The notes: generated by a model not told the origin, from the sequence alone. Counted from the stretch's first letter, positions 1-6,943 are shown. The stretch: DNA of 13,949 nt from Actinomycetota bacterium (GCA_005883175.1 VAYV01000064.1:1-13949); one strand, 5' to 3'. Numbers and translations: made by a program.

Positions 1-1
1 G

Positions 2-247
2 TACGTCTACGGCGAGGTGGATGCAGGCGGACAAGGGATCAACGGCGGCATCACGGCGAACCCGATGAAGCAGCCCGGCGTCGCAATCTGGGCCGAGTCG
101 GACGATCAGCAGGGCTACCTCGATCGTGCGGTCGAGCTTGGCGGAACGGCGATCATGCCGGCGACCGAGATGAGCGGCGGGCTGAAGATCGCGATGTTCG
201 CCGACCCGCAAGGGACGTTCTGCGGCGTGTACTCGTATAAACACTAG
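2..247 (+). CDS. VOC (glyoxalase/bleomycin-resistance fold) family protein, 3' part
   Basis: The reading frame is already open at the first base and ends at a TAG at 245-247, so the gene's start lies outside the window and only about 81 C-terminal residues are visible. The segment has the look of the second beta-alpha-beta-beta-beta module of VOC proteins: a GVAIWAESDD strand followed by the YLDRAVELGG helix, then GTAIMPATEM and the closing strand pattern IAMFADPQGTFCGVY. The Glu/Asp-containing strand end (AESDD) and the ADPQGTFCGVY tail are typical of small stand-alone VOC proteins, many of which bind a divalent metal, but substrate cannot be told. A GTG at 17 lies inside this frame but upstream in-frame codons continue to the window edge, so it is not taken as the start. 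It is followed by a strong palindromic terminator shared with convergent sodN. Confidence 0.85.
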   Translation, partial: YVYGEVDAGGQGINGGITANPMKQPGVAIWAESDDQQGYLDRAVELGGTAIMPATEMSGGLKIAMFADPQGTFCGVYSYKH

Positions 248-261
248 CCATCAGCAACGAA

Positions 262-289
262 AAGAGAGGGCCGCGCGCGGCCCTCTCTT
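262..289. terminator. Bidirectional hairpin terminator between the VOC gene and sodN
   Basis: A perfect 28-bp palindrome with 14-base arms (first arm AAGAGAGGGCCGCG) lies between the stop of the VOC gene and the stop of convergent sodN. Read on the minus strand it is followed by a short T run (TTTTCG), which favours it as the sodN terminator; on the plus strand the run after the stem is weaker (CTTCGTG). It is the only strong stem of this kind in the 54-bp gap. Confidence 0.75.
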
Positions 290-301
290 CGTGTGCAGCT
301 T

Positions 302-697
302 TTACTTCTTGGTGTCCCAGAAGATCTTGTCGATCTCGTTGATCTGATCGAGCAGCTTCTGGCCCTGGTTCGGGTCGTTCGACTTCTTGGCGGCGCCGGC
401 TTCCTTCGTCGCGTTCCAGAACAATGTGTGGAGCTCCGGGTACTTCTCCAGATGCTCCGGCTTGAAGTAGTCGGTCCACAACACCCACAAGTGGTGCTTC
501 ACGAGCTCGGCGCGCTGCTCCTTGATCGTGACGGCGCGCTCTTTGAAGATCGGGTCGTCCGACCCGTCGTACTTCTCCTGGCACGCTTTCACCGACTCAG
601 CTTCGATCCTCGCCTGCGCCGGATCGTAGACACCGCACGGCAGGTCGCAGTGCGCATGAACGACGCGTTTCGGCGACAGCCAGCTGTTGATATCCAT
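302..697 (-). CDS. sodN: Nickel-containing superoxide dismutase precursor
   Basis: The 131-residue product is a Ni-superoxide dismutase, which converts superoxide to hydrogen peroxide and oxygen. The nickel hook HCDLPCGVYDP is present at residues 16-26: after removal of a 15-residue leader ending in ..VVHA, His16 becomes the new N-terminus and His16, Cys17 and Cys21 supply the nickel ligands of the family. The rest is the expected helical bundle, including the LVKHHLWVLWTDYFKP and ELHTLFWNATK segments; precursor length equals that known for Streptomyces enzymes. The ATG at 695-697 has a good ribosome site (GGGGAGGAAT). The gene is divergent from sodX, which encodes the likely leader peptidase, 69 bp away. 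Nickel or oxidative control is known in other actinobacteria, but I see no clear Nur box here. Confidence 0.97.
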   Translation of the reverse strand: MDINSWLSPKRVVHAHCDLPCGVYDPAQARIEAESVKACQEKYDGSDDPIFKERAVTIKEQRAELVKHHLWVLWTDYFKPEHLEKYPELHTLFWNATKEAGAAKKSNDPNQGQKLLDQINEIDKIFWDTKK

Positions 698-754
698 GCG
701 ATTCCTCCCCTCGAGATCTCCTCACTCGGAGGTATACCACCCTGCACGAAGGGC

Positions 755-760
755 TAGCAT
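755..760 (+). promoter_or_regulatory. Putative -10 box (TAGCAT) for a leaderless sodX mRNA
   Basis: TAGCAT fits the actinobacterial TANNNT -10 pattern and ends 6 nt before the sodX ATG, with no Shine-Dalgarno sequence in between, as expected when transcription begins at or next to the A of the start codon. The same octamer CTAGCATC occurs ahead of the gene at 11373. No convincing -35 was found. Confidence 0.45.
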
Positions 761-766
761 CTCAGC

Positions 767-1150
767 ATGAAGAAGCGATCCGGTCTCGCCATCGTCGGTG
801 TTGCCGTCGTCGCCTTCGCGCGCGCCTGCCGTGGGTGGTTCCCCGTTCGCGTCGAGGGCACGAGCATGCTTCCGACCTTGCGACCGCGCGATCTCCTTGC
901 CGTGCGGCCGCTCCGTCCCGGTGAGCCGCGCGCCGGCCAGCTCGTCGTCGTGCGTCGTGAAGAGATCGAGATCGTGAAACGCGTATCGGCGACGGGAGGG
1001 CAAGGGCCGGCCGCCGATGAGATCTGGCTCACGGGCGATAACGCTGCCGCGTCCACCGACAGCAGAACGACGGGGCCGGCTGCTCGCGGGGATCTCATTG
1101 GAGTCGTACGTGCGCGCTACAAGCCGCTGCGATCGCTGCGGATGTTCTAG
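767..1150 (+). CDS. sodX: S26-family signal peptidase, probable Ni-SOD maturation protease
   Basis: This 127-residue protein is a small S26 (type I signal peptidase-like) serine protease. A short hydrophobic N-terminal helix (residues 6-18) would anchor it to the membrane. Box B is VEGTSMLPTL with catalytic Ser33; the lysine partner is Lys71 in EIVKRV; the C-terminal box is GDN at 90-92 with STDSR at 96-100. Such stand-alone peptidases beside sodN are known as SodX and remove the Ni-SOD leader so that the N-terminal histidine can bind nickel. Adjacency and divergence from sodN support that role. The start ATG lacks a Shine-Dalgarno site but has a TAGCAT box 6 nt upstream. Its TAG stop overlaps the stop of the convergent patatin gene in a shared CTAG. 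The function is inferred from motifs plus context. Confidence 0.93.
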   Translation: MKKRSGLAIVGVAVVAFARACRGWFPVRVEGTSMLPTLRPRDLLAVRPLRPGEPRAGQLVVVRREEIEIVKRVSATGGQGPAADEIWLTGDNAAASTDSRTTGPAARGDLIGVVRARYKPLRSLRMF

Positions 1151-2019
1151 GCGCGCGCGGCGGCGCGCTCACCTTGACCGAGGAACGCGCGTGTCAGCTC
1201 GTATCCCTCGCTCATCAGCTGCTGGGTATGCGACGTGTCGTTGAAGCGGATCGGCCGCGGGCTCGGCGGCGGCACGAAGCGGAGGTCGGCGGCGTCGGCG
1301 AAACGCCGGAGATCGAGGTCGACCCTGGCCGCGCGCGAGTGCGCGAACGCTTGAAGCAGCACGTCGAGCGGCCGTCGGATCTCCAGTGTCGTCGGCTTCG
1401 GCGCGCCGCACGTCAACACGTAGATCCGGCGAGCACCAAGCTCAACAGCCACGGAGATCGGAACGTTGTTGACGATGCCGCCGTCGACGTAGAGCTCACC
1501 GTCGATGAGAACAGGTGGGAAGATGCCGGGCAGCGCAGTCGTGGCGATGAGCGGAGGCGCGATCGGCCCGGACTCGAAGACGTGCTCTGCGCCCGTGCGC
1601 AGATTTGCTGCGACGATGCTGAGCGGCTTCTGCATCTCTTCGAACGACCGAACGCGTAGCTTGCGGACGAGCGCACTGATCCCTTCGTTGGAGTAAAGGT
1701 GGTCGCCTTTGCGCACGAAGTGCATCGCGCGCTGAACGCGCGTGCCCGGGAAGAGATCGTCACCGTGGAGCGAGAGCCACACGTCGGCGAGCAGATCGAC
1801 GCCGGCCGGGGTCGGATCGGCGGCGACCGCGGCAGCGTTGAGCGCGCCCACGCTCGTGCCGATGAGCACGTCGGGGACGATTCCAGCTTCGATCAGCGCG
1901 CGCAGCTGGCCGACCTGGACCGCGCCCAGAACGCCGCCCCCCGACAGAACGAAGGCGACATGCGGTCGCTTGCGCGCGCGGACGGTGCGCAGCGGGCGAA
2001 CGTAGCGGCCGAGCTTCAT
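1147..2019 (-). CDS. Patatin-like phospholipase family protein
   Basis: The 290-residue product has the full patatin-like hydrolase signature: a glycine-rich oxyanion segment SGGGVLGAVQVG at residues 26-37, the nucleophile elbow GTSVGA with Ser56, and the catalytic dyad Asp179 in YVDGGIVNNVP. Proteins of this type (RssA/YchK-like size class) are acyl hydrolases acting on membrane lipids or acyl esters, and the natural substrate is usually unknown. There is no signal peptide; the basic N-terminus (RYVRPLRTVRARKR) suggests association with the inner face of the membrane. The ATG at 2017-2019 has a good ribosome site (AAGGAGAG). It lies 176 bp downstream of the MFS gene on the same strand and could be read through from the padR operon or have its own promoter. 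It is convergent with sodX, sharing the CTAG of both stops. Confidence 0.92.
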   Translation of the reverse strand: MKLGRYVRPLRTVRARKRPHVAFVLSGGGVLGAVQVGQLRALIEAGIVPDVLIGTSVGALNAAAVAADPTPAGVDLLADVWLSLHGDDLFPGTRVQRAMHFVRKGDHLYSNEGISALVRKLRVRSFEEMQKPLSIVAANLRTGAEHVFESGPIAPPLIATTALPGIFPPVLIDGELYVDGGIVNNVPISVAVELGARRIYVLTCGAPKPTTLEIRRPLDVLLQAFAHSRAARVDLDLRRFADAADLRFVPPPSPRPIRFNDTSHTQQLMSEGYELTRAFLGQGERAAARA

Positions 2020-2063
2020 CGCTCTCCTTGCAACTCCTTACCCTCTTCAACGACGCTCGGAAG

Positions 2064-2080
2064 CAAATGATGTCCATTTG
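2064..2080. repeat. Small inverted repeat upstream of the patatin gene
   Basis: CAAATG and CATTTG are perfect 6-bp arms separated by ATGTC, 45 bp ahead of the patatin start in an otherwise unremarkable 176-bp gap (2020-2195). It could be an operator or a chance palindrome; nothing else supports a role. The same gap also holds an imperfect stem at 2081-2098 and no open reading frame I would defend. Confidence 0.3.
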
Positions 2081-2195
2081 ATGGTCCCGAGGGGCCATCT
2101 TCGACCGAGGGTACGACACGCCCCGTGCCGCTCCGTGAACGAGGAATTGCCCCGGACCAGGCACTTTCGGGGGGACGCCGTGTCCGAGCGGGTGA

Positions 2196-3857
2196 CTAGT
2201 CAGCCTGCCCGCGCGGCAGGGGCCCAACCCGTTCGATCTGCCACCCGGTGTCGTCCTCGTGCTGGCTGAGCCGGACGCGTCGACCGGCTGCTCGGACGAC
2301 GAAAACGCGCGCGCGCCGGCCCGACTCCTCGACGATCGCACGCCAGTCGATCGCTTGGATCGGCACCTCGTGCCCCCCGACGACGATCGCGCGCGGCTCC
2401 TCGTCCGCCCGTGATCCGGCGTACGCGCGCACGGTCACGATCTCGCCGGGTTGGAGCATGTCCTCCGGCTTCGGTGCGCGATTCTTTCGACGCGCCCACC
2501 ATCCTTTGAGACCCATCTCCCGACTCCTTTCCCATATGCCGAATGACAGCGCAGCTAAGAAGAAAACGGCAGCGATTCCCCAGACGAGCATCCCACTGTC
2601 GGCGTGCTCTTCGTACGCGAACCCGATGACTCCGATCCCCACGACACGCGCGAGGTTGAAGATCATGTCGTAGAGCGAGAAGGCGCGGCCGCGGACCATG
2701 TCCGCCATCTCTTCTTGCACGATGGTGTCGACCGGGATCTTCGCGAGCGCGTACGAGATCCCGACCAACACCGTGCCGATCAGAGCGTTCAGCTTCGAGA
2801 AGTGTGGTGCCGCGATCAGGTTACCCAGGCCGCCGACCGCGAATGCCAGCGGGACGAGCCGGTCGTGCCGCATGCGCCTGGCGATGAACGGCACGAGAAC
2901 AACACCGGCTCCGATGCCGGCAGCGAGCACACCGAGGACGAAGGCGGCGGAACCGACCTTCAGCTGTAAAACGTGGATGAAGAAGTAAACGAGCACGCCG
3001 CTCATCGCGCCGACGAGCAGCTGGATCATCGTGATCGCGGCGAGCGCGTAGACCACGCGCGCGTTGCGTGCGACGATGCGCGCGCCGTCGACCATCTCCG
3101 CGACGACGTCTCTCAGCTCACGCCATAGTGGCGCGCGCTCGGGCGTGAAGCCTCGGTGGACCGGGACCGCGCGCGCCGTCACGGCGCTCCCGGCGAAAGC
3201 AACGCCGGAGACCGCCGACGCGAAGGTGCCGCCGGTGACGGCCGAGATCCCCGCGCCGAGTCCCTGCCCGACGACGTTGGCGATGCTCCCCCCGGTCGTC
3301 GCGACCGTGTTCGCGACAAGCAAGTCCTCCTCCTCCACGAGCTGCGGCAGGACGGCTGACATCGTTGCCAGGAAGAACCGATTGGATGAGAGCACGACCA
3401 GCACGACGAGATAGAAGGCCCAGCCGCGCTTTCCCAGCAGAACGGCAGCGGGGATCGTCGCAGCGCACAGCGCGCGCCCGACGGGGACCCACGTCAGGAT
3501 CTTGCGACGTTCCCATCGATCGATGAACACGCCGACGAAAGGGCCGAGCGCGCTGTAGGGAACCAAGGCCACCGCGAAAACGCCGAGTAGCGCCAGTGCG
3601 GGATTCTTACCGGGGTGATCGAAGAGCAAGACCGCGCCGGCGGACAGCTGGAAGACGCCGTCACCGAGCTGCGAGATCATCCGGGTCGCGAAAAATCGAC
3701 GGAAGCCGCTCGCAGTGAAAAGCCGTCGAACCTGGTCCCGGGTGGACCGTTGCGGGTTGCCGGACCGAGTCGAGGCGACCGGACCGGACGGGCCGGCCGG
3801 TCCCTCGTTCATCTCGTCAGTGGGCGTGGGTTCCGAACTTCGCGAGCTCGGCGGCAT
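2196..3857 (-). CDS. MFS transporter with a C-terminal soluble domain
   Basis: A 553-residue major facilitator superfamily protein, third gene of the padR-ino1 operon. Residues 45-445 carry about twelve hydrophobic helices; the loop after helix 2 has the MFS motif A-like DRWERRK at 113-119, and the pattern (FFATRMISQLGDGVFQ near the N-terminus) resembles MFS_3/enterobactin-exporter-like permeases. Residues 466-553 form a hydrophilic extension with PGEIVTVRAYAG, VVGGHEVPIQAIDW and ARVFVVRAAGRRVRL, which looks like a small beta-rich domain that I do not recognise. Substrate is unknown. The first ATG at 3855-3857 lies 41 bp inside ino1 and has a weak AAGGTG ribosome site; an ATG at 3812, four bases after the ino1 stop, would fit coupled translation and remove 15 disordered residues. 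I cannot decide between them. Confidence 0.9.
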   Translation of the reverse strand: MPPSSRSSEPTPTDEMNEGPAGPSGPVASTRSGNPQRSTRDQVRRLFTASGFRRFFATRMISQLGDGVFQLSAGAVLLFDHPGKNPALALLGVFAVALVPYSALGPFVGVFIDRWERRKILTWVPVGRALCAATIPAAVLLGKRGWAFYLVVLVVLSSNRFFLATMSAVLPQLVEEEDLLVANTVATTGGSIANVVGQGLGAGISAVTGGTFASAVSGVAFAGSAVTARAVPVHRGFTPERAPLWRELRDVVAEMVDGARIVARNARVVYALAAITMIQLLVGAMSGVLVYFFIHVLQLKVGSAAFVLGVLAAGIGAGVVLVPFIARRMRHDRLVPLAFAVGGLGNLIAAPHFSKLNALIGTVLVGISYALAKIPVDTIVQEEMADMVRGRAFSLYDMIFNLARVVGIGVIGFAYEEHADSGMLVWGIAAVFFLAALSFGIWERSREMGLKGWWARRKNRAPKPEDMLQPGEIVTVRAYAGSRADEEPRAIVVGGHEVPIQAIDWRAIVEESGRRARVFVVRAAGRRVRLSQHEDDTGWQIERVGPLPRGQAD

Positions 3858-4989
3858 CGAGGTGCACCTTGCCGTTGCCGTTCCGGCTCCCGTTTCCGTT
3901 CCCGTTCATCGCAGGCTCGCCGGCGATGAATCGCTCGACCATCTGTCGCGCGACCTCGTCCGGATACTGCTCCGGCGGAGACTTCATGAAGTATGCGGAC
4001 GGGCCGATCAACGGGCCGCCGATGCCTCGCTCCAACGCGAGCTTCGCGATACGCACTGCATCGATGACGATGCCTGCGGAGTTCGGCGAGTCCCACACTT
4101 CCAGCTTGAGCTCCGCCGTCAACGGCACCTCGCCGAAAGATTTCCCTTCGATCCGGATGTGCGCCCACTTGCGATCCTCGAGCCACGGGACGTGGTCGGA
4201 GGGACCGACGTGGATGTTCTCCTTCTGCATGTCTTGCGTGATGTTCGACGTGACCGCCTGCGTCTTGGAGATCTTCTTCGAGATCAGGCGTTCGCGCTCG
4301 AGCATGTTCATGAAGTCCATGTTGCCGCCGAAGTTCAGCTGGTACATGCGCTCGATCTTGACGCCGCGGTCCTCGAACAGCTTGGCTAGGGTTCGGTGGA
4401 TGATCGTCGAGCCCACTTGGCTCTTGATGTCATCGCCGACGATCGGGACACCCGCTTCGCGGAAACGCTGCGCCCACTCGGGCGTCGAAGCGATGAACAC
4501 CGGCATGCAGTTTACGAACGCGACTCCGGCCTGCAGGGCAGCCTCGGCGTAAAAGCGCGCCGCTGCTTCCGAACCGACCGGCAGGTACGAAACCAAGACA
4601 TCGGTCTGAGTCGCACGGAGTGCGGCCGCTACGTCGACCACCGGCGCCGGCGATTCCGTGATGACCTCGCGGTAGTACTGGCCGAGCCCGTCCAGCGTCG
4701 GCCCGCGGAGAACCTCGACGTCCAGCGGCGGGATGTCCGCGAACTTGATCGTGTTGTTGGGCTCTGCGACGAGCGCCTCAGACAGGTCGCGGCCGACCTT
4801 CTTCGCGTCCACGTCGAACGCGACCGAGAACTCGATGTCGCGCACGTGAAGCCCGCCGAGCTCGATGTGCATCAAGCCGGGCACATCGTCGGCCGGGTCC
4901 GCGTCGTGGTAGAAGTGCACGCCCTGGACGAGCGCCGACGCGCAGTTCCCTGCCCCGACGATCCCTACCCGCACTTTTCGTTCCTTCAT
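3817..4989 (-). CDS. ino1: Inositol-3-phosphate synthase
   Basis: A 390-residue myo-inositol-1-phosphate synthase, which uses bound NAD to isomerise glucose 6-phosphate to inositol 3-phosphate, the entry point to phosphatidylinositol, its mannosides and mycothiol in actinobacteria. The Rossmann motif is VGIVGAGNCASALVQG at 8-23. Family signatures follow: NCMPVFIAS at 160-168, VGDDIKSQVGSTIIHRTL at 184-201, NFGGNMDFMNMLERERL at 219-235 with the lysine-rich ISKKISKTQ after it, and WDSPNSAGIVIDA at 299-311. The body ends near residue 358; a 32-residue Asn/Gly-rich tail (NGNGNGSRNGNG) makes it a little longer than usual bacterial members. The ATG overlaps the padR stop in ATGA and has GGGGAG as ribosome site, so the two are co-transcribed and translationally coupled. 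Confidence 0.97.
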   Translation of the reverse strand: MKERKVRVGIVGAGNCASALVQGVHFYHDADPADDVPGLMHIELGGLHVRDIEFSVAFDVDAKKVGRDLSEALVAEPNNTIKFADIPPLDVEVLRGPTLDGLGQYYREVITESPAPVVDVAAALRATQTDVLVSYLPVGSEAAARFYAEAALQAGVAFVNCMPVFIASTPEWAQRFREAGVPIVGDDIKSQVGSTIIHRTLAKLFEDRGVKIERMYQLNFGGNMDFMNMLERERLISKKISKTQAVTSNITQDMQKENIHVGPSDHVPWLEDRKWAHIRIEGKSFGEVPLTAELKLEVWDSPNSAGIVIDAVRIAKLALERGIGGPLIGPSAYFMKSPPEQYPDEVARQMVERFIAGEPAMNGNGNGSRNGNGKVHLDAAELAKFGTHAH

Positions 4990-5573
4990 GTGGTTTCTCC
5001 CCTCAGCACACCGAACCGTGATGGATCGGTCCCGGGTTGACTTCCGTCGGCTCCGTTGCGCTCGGCCTCGATCATCCCTTCAAGCCAGTGGATGTCGTGC
5101 TCGGTCTCGTTCGCGCCGTACTGCATGAGCTCGAGCGAGTACGCGTCCACGCGCTCGCGGAGCGTTTTCAGTGACTCCTTCATCTTCGCCAAGCGATCCT
5201 GCAGGTACCCGCGGCGTCGCTCGAGCAGCCTGCGCCTGGTTTCCGGCTTCGTGTAACGGAAGAAAGCGAGTCGCAACATAAATGCTTCTCGGTCTTCCGT
5301 TGCGGAAGCACCGGATTCGTCGAGGAGCGCCTCGAATATCGCTTCGCCTTTCGGCGTGATCCGGTAGACGATCTTCTTCTTCCGCGTCAGCGTCTCGCCG
5401 TCGGGGAACTCCAGCTCGACGGCTTCGACCTTGGACAGCTTCTTGAGGGTCGGATAGAGCGACCCATACGAGAATTTCCAGGTATGCCCAAGTCGCTCGT
5501 CGAGGCGCTTTTTCACCTCGTAGCCGTACATGGGCTTCTCCTTCAGGAGACCCAGAACCGCAAGCTCAAGCAC
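4986..5573 (-). CDS. PadR-family transcriptional regulator
   Basis: A 195-residue PadR-type repressor. The N-terminal winged helix-turn-helix covers residues 1-80 with the family pattern LGLLKEKPMYGYEV and FSYGSLYPTLKKL at 34-46, then a wing (TLTRKKKIVYRITPKGE). Residues 93-172 form long charged helices of the C-terminal dimerisation domain (Vir_act_alpha_C-like). The start is GTG at 5571-5573, preceded by GAAGGGG. It is the first gene of padR-ino1-MFS, overlapping ino1 by 4 bp. A strong promoter and a perfect palindrome lie just upstream, so it probably represses its own operon and hence inositol phosphate synthesis. The position next to ino1 and upstream of DUF5318/PBP1 matches Rv0047c of M. 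tuberculosis as I recall it. The effector is unknown. Confidence 0.95.
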   Translation of the reverse strand: MLELAVLGLLKEKPMYGYEVKKRLDERLGHTWKFSYGSLYPTLKKLSKVEAVELEFPDGETLTRKKKIVYRITPKGEAIFEALLDESGASATEDREAFMLRLAFFRYTKPETRRRLLERRRGYLQDRLAKMKESLKTLRERVDAYSLELMQYGANETEHDIHWLEGMIEAERNGADGSQPGTDPSRFGVLRGETT

Positions 5574-5601
5574 CCGATACCCCTTCTTTGTTCACGCGTT
5601 T

Positions 5602-5624
5602 CGATATATCGGACCGATATATCG
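5602..5624. promoter_or_regulatory. Perfect inverted repeat, probable PadR operator
   Basis: Two 11-bp arms, CGATATATCGG at 5602-5612 and CCGATATATCG at 5614-5624, are exact inverted complements around a single A at 5613. Each arm contains the 10-bp palindrome CGATATATCG, so the site is also a direct repeat. On the minus strand it occupies roughly +2 to +24 from the predicted padR start point, where a bound dimer would block initiation or clearance. AT-rich dyads of the ATAT type are usual PadR targets; the match of this site to this protein is inference. Confidence 0.75.
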
Positions 5625-5632
5625 CACCCAGT

Positions 5633-5660
5633 ATTGTAGCGGGGAGCTGGAGAGGGTCAA
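5633..5660 (-). promoter_or_regulatory. Promoter of the padR-ino1-MFS operon
   Basis: Read on the minus strand, TTGACC (5660-5655) is followed after 16 bp by TACAAT (5638-5633), close to the sigma-70/SigA consensus. Transcription would begin near 5626, giving a leader of about 53 nt that contains the palindrome at 5602-5624 and the padR ribosome site. This is one of the clearest promoters in the window. Confidence 0.75.
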
Positions 5661-5699
5661 GTTGGACCGGAAGGCCCGGTTCGGGCGGGTTCCCGCAGG

Positions 5700-6380
5700 C
5701 TAGCCGGTGACGAGCTGGACCGGGAACCCGTGCGCGGCAAGCGTGTTGAGGGTCCCCTCCACGGTCGGGCCGAGCAGTGTTGACGGAGGGACGGTCACGC
5801 CGATGCCGGACACGATGCCGAGCGCCTTGTGGGTCGACGCCTCGATGACCGGCCCGCCGCTGTCGCCGAAGATCGCGGGCAGCTCGGCGAAATATGCGGT
5901 CGGAGTGTCGTCCGCAAGGATCCCCGGCCGCCCTCGTGTTTGGTCGAGCACCGAGAATCCCACCCCGTACCCGGACAAGAGAAGGATGTCGCCGATGCTC
6001 GTCTCTGTGGAGACGGTCGACCCGGTGGGCCCGCCCCAGTTCCGAACGGACGAGCTCACCTCGCCGTAGCGCGCAGGATCTATCTGGATGAGTGTGAAGT
6101 CGTCGTCACCCGACTGGATCCGGAACGCCACCGTCCCGATCCGCCCGCTGTTGGCGTCGGTCATCACGTCGCCGACATGCTGGGAGCAGTGCCCGGCCGT
6201 GCCGATGTAGAGCGTGGCACCGTTGCGGAACACGTAATTGAGGGTGCACTGGCCGACCGAGGAGAACACTTCCGCGCCCGGCTGGATGAGCGTTTCCGCG
6301 GCACGCGCTCCGCCCGGCGCAAGGGAGGCGGCCACAGCGATGATCGCCGAAATAAGCACGCTCGAACGGATACGCCTCAT
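5700..6380 (-). CDS. Secreted trypsin-like (S1 family) serine protease
   Basis: A 226-residue chymotrypsin-fold protease. Numbering from the chosen ATG, residues 1-28 are a signal peptide (MRRIRSSVLISAIIAVAAS..ARAAE). The triad is visible: His64 in GTAGHC, Asp94 in DDDFTLIQID and Ser174 in FGDSGGPV. Two cysteines (45 and 65) bracket the histidine segment as a likely disulfide. There is little pro-region, about 15 residues between signal and fold. The frame stays open upstream to 6527, but the ATG at 6378-6380 has a good ribosome site (GAGGAG) and starts the signal peptide, so the extra 49 residues are rejected; they would overlap the divergent DUF5318 start. Substrate is unknown. It lies upstream of padR on the same strand, 126 bp away, with no strong terminator between; a weak GCCCG/CGGGC stem is at 5674-5686. 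Confidence 0.9.
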   Translation of the reverse strand: MRRIRSSVLISAIIAVAASLAPGGARAAETLIQPGAEVFSSVGQCTLNYVFRNGATLYIGTAGHCSQHVGDVMTDANSGRIGTVAFRIQSGDDDFTLIQIDPARYGEVSSSVRNWGGPTGSTVSTETSIGDILLLSGYGVGFSVLDQTRGRPGILADDTPTAYFAELPAIFGDSGGPVIEASTHKALGIVSGIGVTVPPSTLLGPTVEGTLNTLAAHGFPVQLVTG

Positions 6381-6510
6381 CTGACCATCTCCTCGCGCCA
6401 TAAGACTATCCGGACGGTCAACCTTTTCGCGACGCAAGCCCAATACTCGTCTTTTCGACCAACACGCACGATCGAGTCGCAACCATTCTGGCCGGTTTGC
6501 GGCCGCTCGA

Positions 6511-6516
6511 TACAAT
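6511..6516 (+). promoter_or_regulatory. Putative -10 box (TACAAT) for DUF5318
   Basis: TACAAT lies 9 nt before the DUF5318 ATG, and no Shine-Dalgarno sequence intervenes (GACGCGACC). A start point 6-8 nt beyond the box would give a leader of only 0-3 nt. The -35 region is weak; TTCTGG at 6486-6491 would need a 19-bp spacer. The rest of the 145-bp divergent gap also contains TTGACC on the minus strand (6421-6416), but no well-spaced -10 partner for the protease. Confidence 0.5.
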
Positions 6517-6525
6517 GACGCGACC

Positions 6526-6888
6526 ATGCCGACCGTTGATTACCGGATGGCCCGGAGGGCGCTGCTGAGAGATCTTCGCAGCGGCCTTCGCTCGGTTGCC
6601 GACGTCTGCGACGCCCATCCGGAGTTGATGCGAGCGGCCAGGTTCATCGGCGAAGAGACCGGCGAAGCCTGCCCCATCTGCGAGCAGCCGGGGCTGCGGG
6701 TGCTCTTCTACACCTACGGGAAAGAGCTGAAGGGCAGGGAGAACGGACGCGTCCGGAGGCGCTCGGATCTTCTCGAGCTGCGCGAGCGTTTCGGGGAATT
6801 CGCCTGCTACGTGGTCGAGGTGTGCACCTCGTGCTCGTGGAACCATTTGGTTCGCAGCTACCTCTCAGGACACAAGCACGCCGTCTGA
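6526..6888 (+). CDS. DUF5318 family zinc-ribbon protein
   Basis: A 120-residue cytosolic protein of unknown function found mainly in actinobacteria. The N-terminal half is helical and basic (MARRALLRDLRSGLRS) with VADVCDAHPELMRAARFIGE at 24-43. The C-terminal half holds two CxxC pairs, CPIC at 49-52 and CTSC at 100-103, which would form a zinc ribbon, with the conserved stretch VLFYTYGKEL between them and SWNHLVRSY after. Its place directly before the class A penicillin-binding protein matches Rv0049-ponA1 in M. tuberculosis, as I recall, and suggests a link with cell-wall growth, though no activity is known. It starts at ATG 6526 without a ribosome site, behind a TACAAT box. It is divergent from the protease gene. 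Confidence 0.88.
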   Translation: MPTVDYRMARRALLRDLRSGLRSVADVCDAHPELMRAARFIGEETGEACPICEQPGLRVLFYTYGKELKGRENGRVRRRSDLLELRERFGEFACYVVEVCTSCSWNHLVRSYLSGHKHAV

Positions 6889-6943
6889 TCCTACGGCCAT
6901 GCGTACGCAGTTATTAGGTTTGTCTGAGATACCCGCTGCCGAT

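Noticed and set aside
731..738. GGTATACC palindrome in the sodN-sodX gap as a nickel-regulator site
   Set aside because: It is only 8 bp and does not resemble the TTGC-type Nur boxes known in Streptomyces; TATACC may simply be a weak -10 for sodN.
3715..5040. Long plus-strand frames opposite ino1 and the MFS gene
   Set aside because: They mirror the codon bias of clearly real minus-strand genes and encode low-complexity Arg/Val/Asp-rich sequence.
5674..5686. GCCCG-GTT-CGGGC stem as terminator of the protease gene
   Set aside because: The stem has only 5 pairs and no T run follows it on the minus strand, so it is mentioned only in the protease entry.
6381..6527. Upstream extension of the serine protease by 49 residues
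   Set aside because: The ATG at 6380 has a good ribosome site and starts a standard signal peptide; the extension would bury the signal and overlap the divergent gene start.
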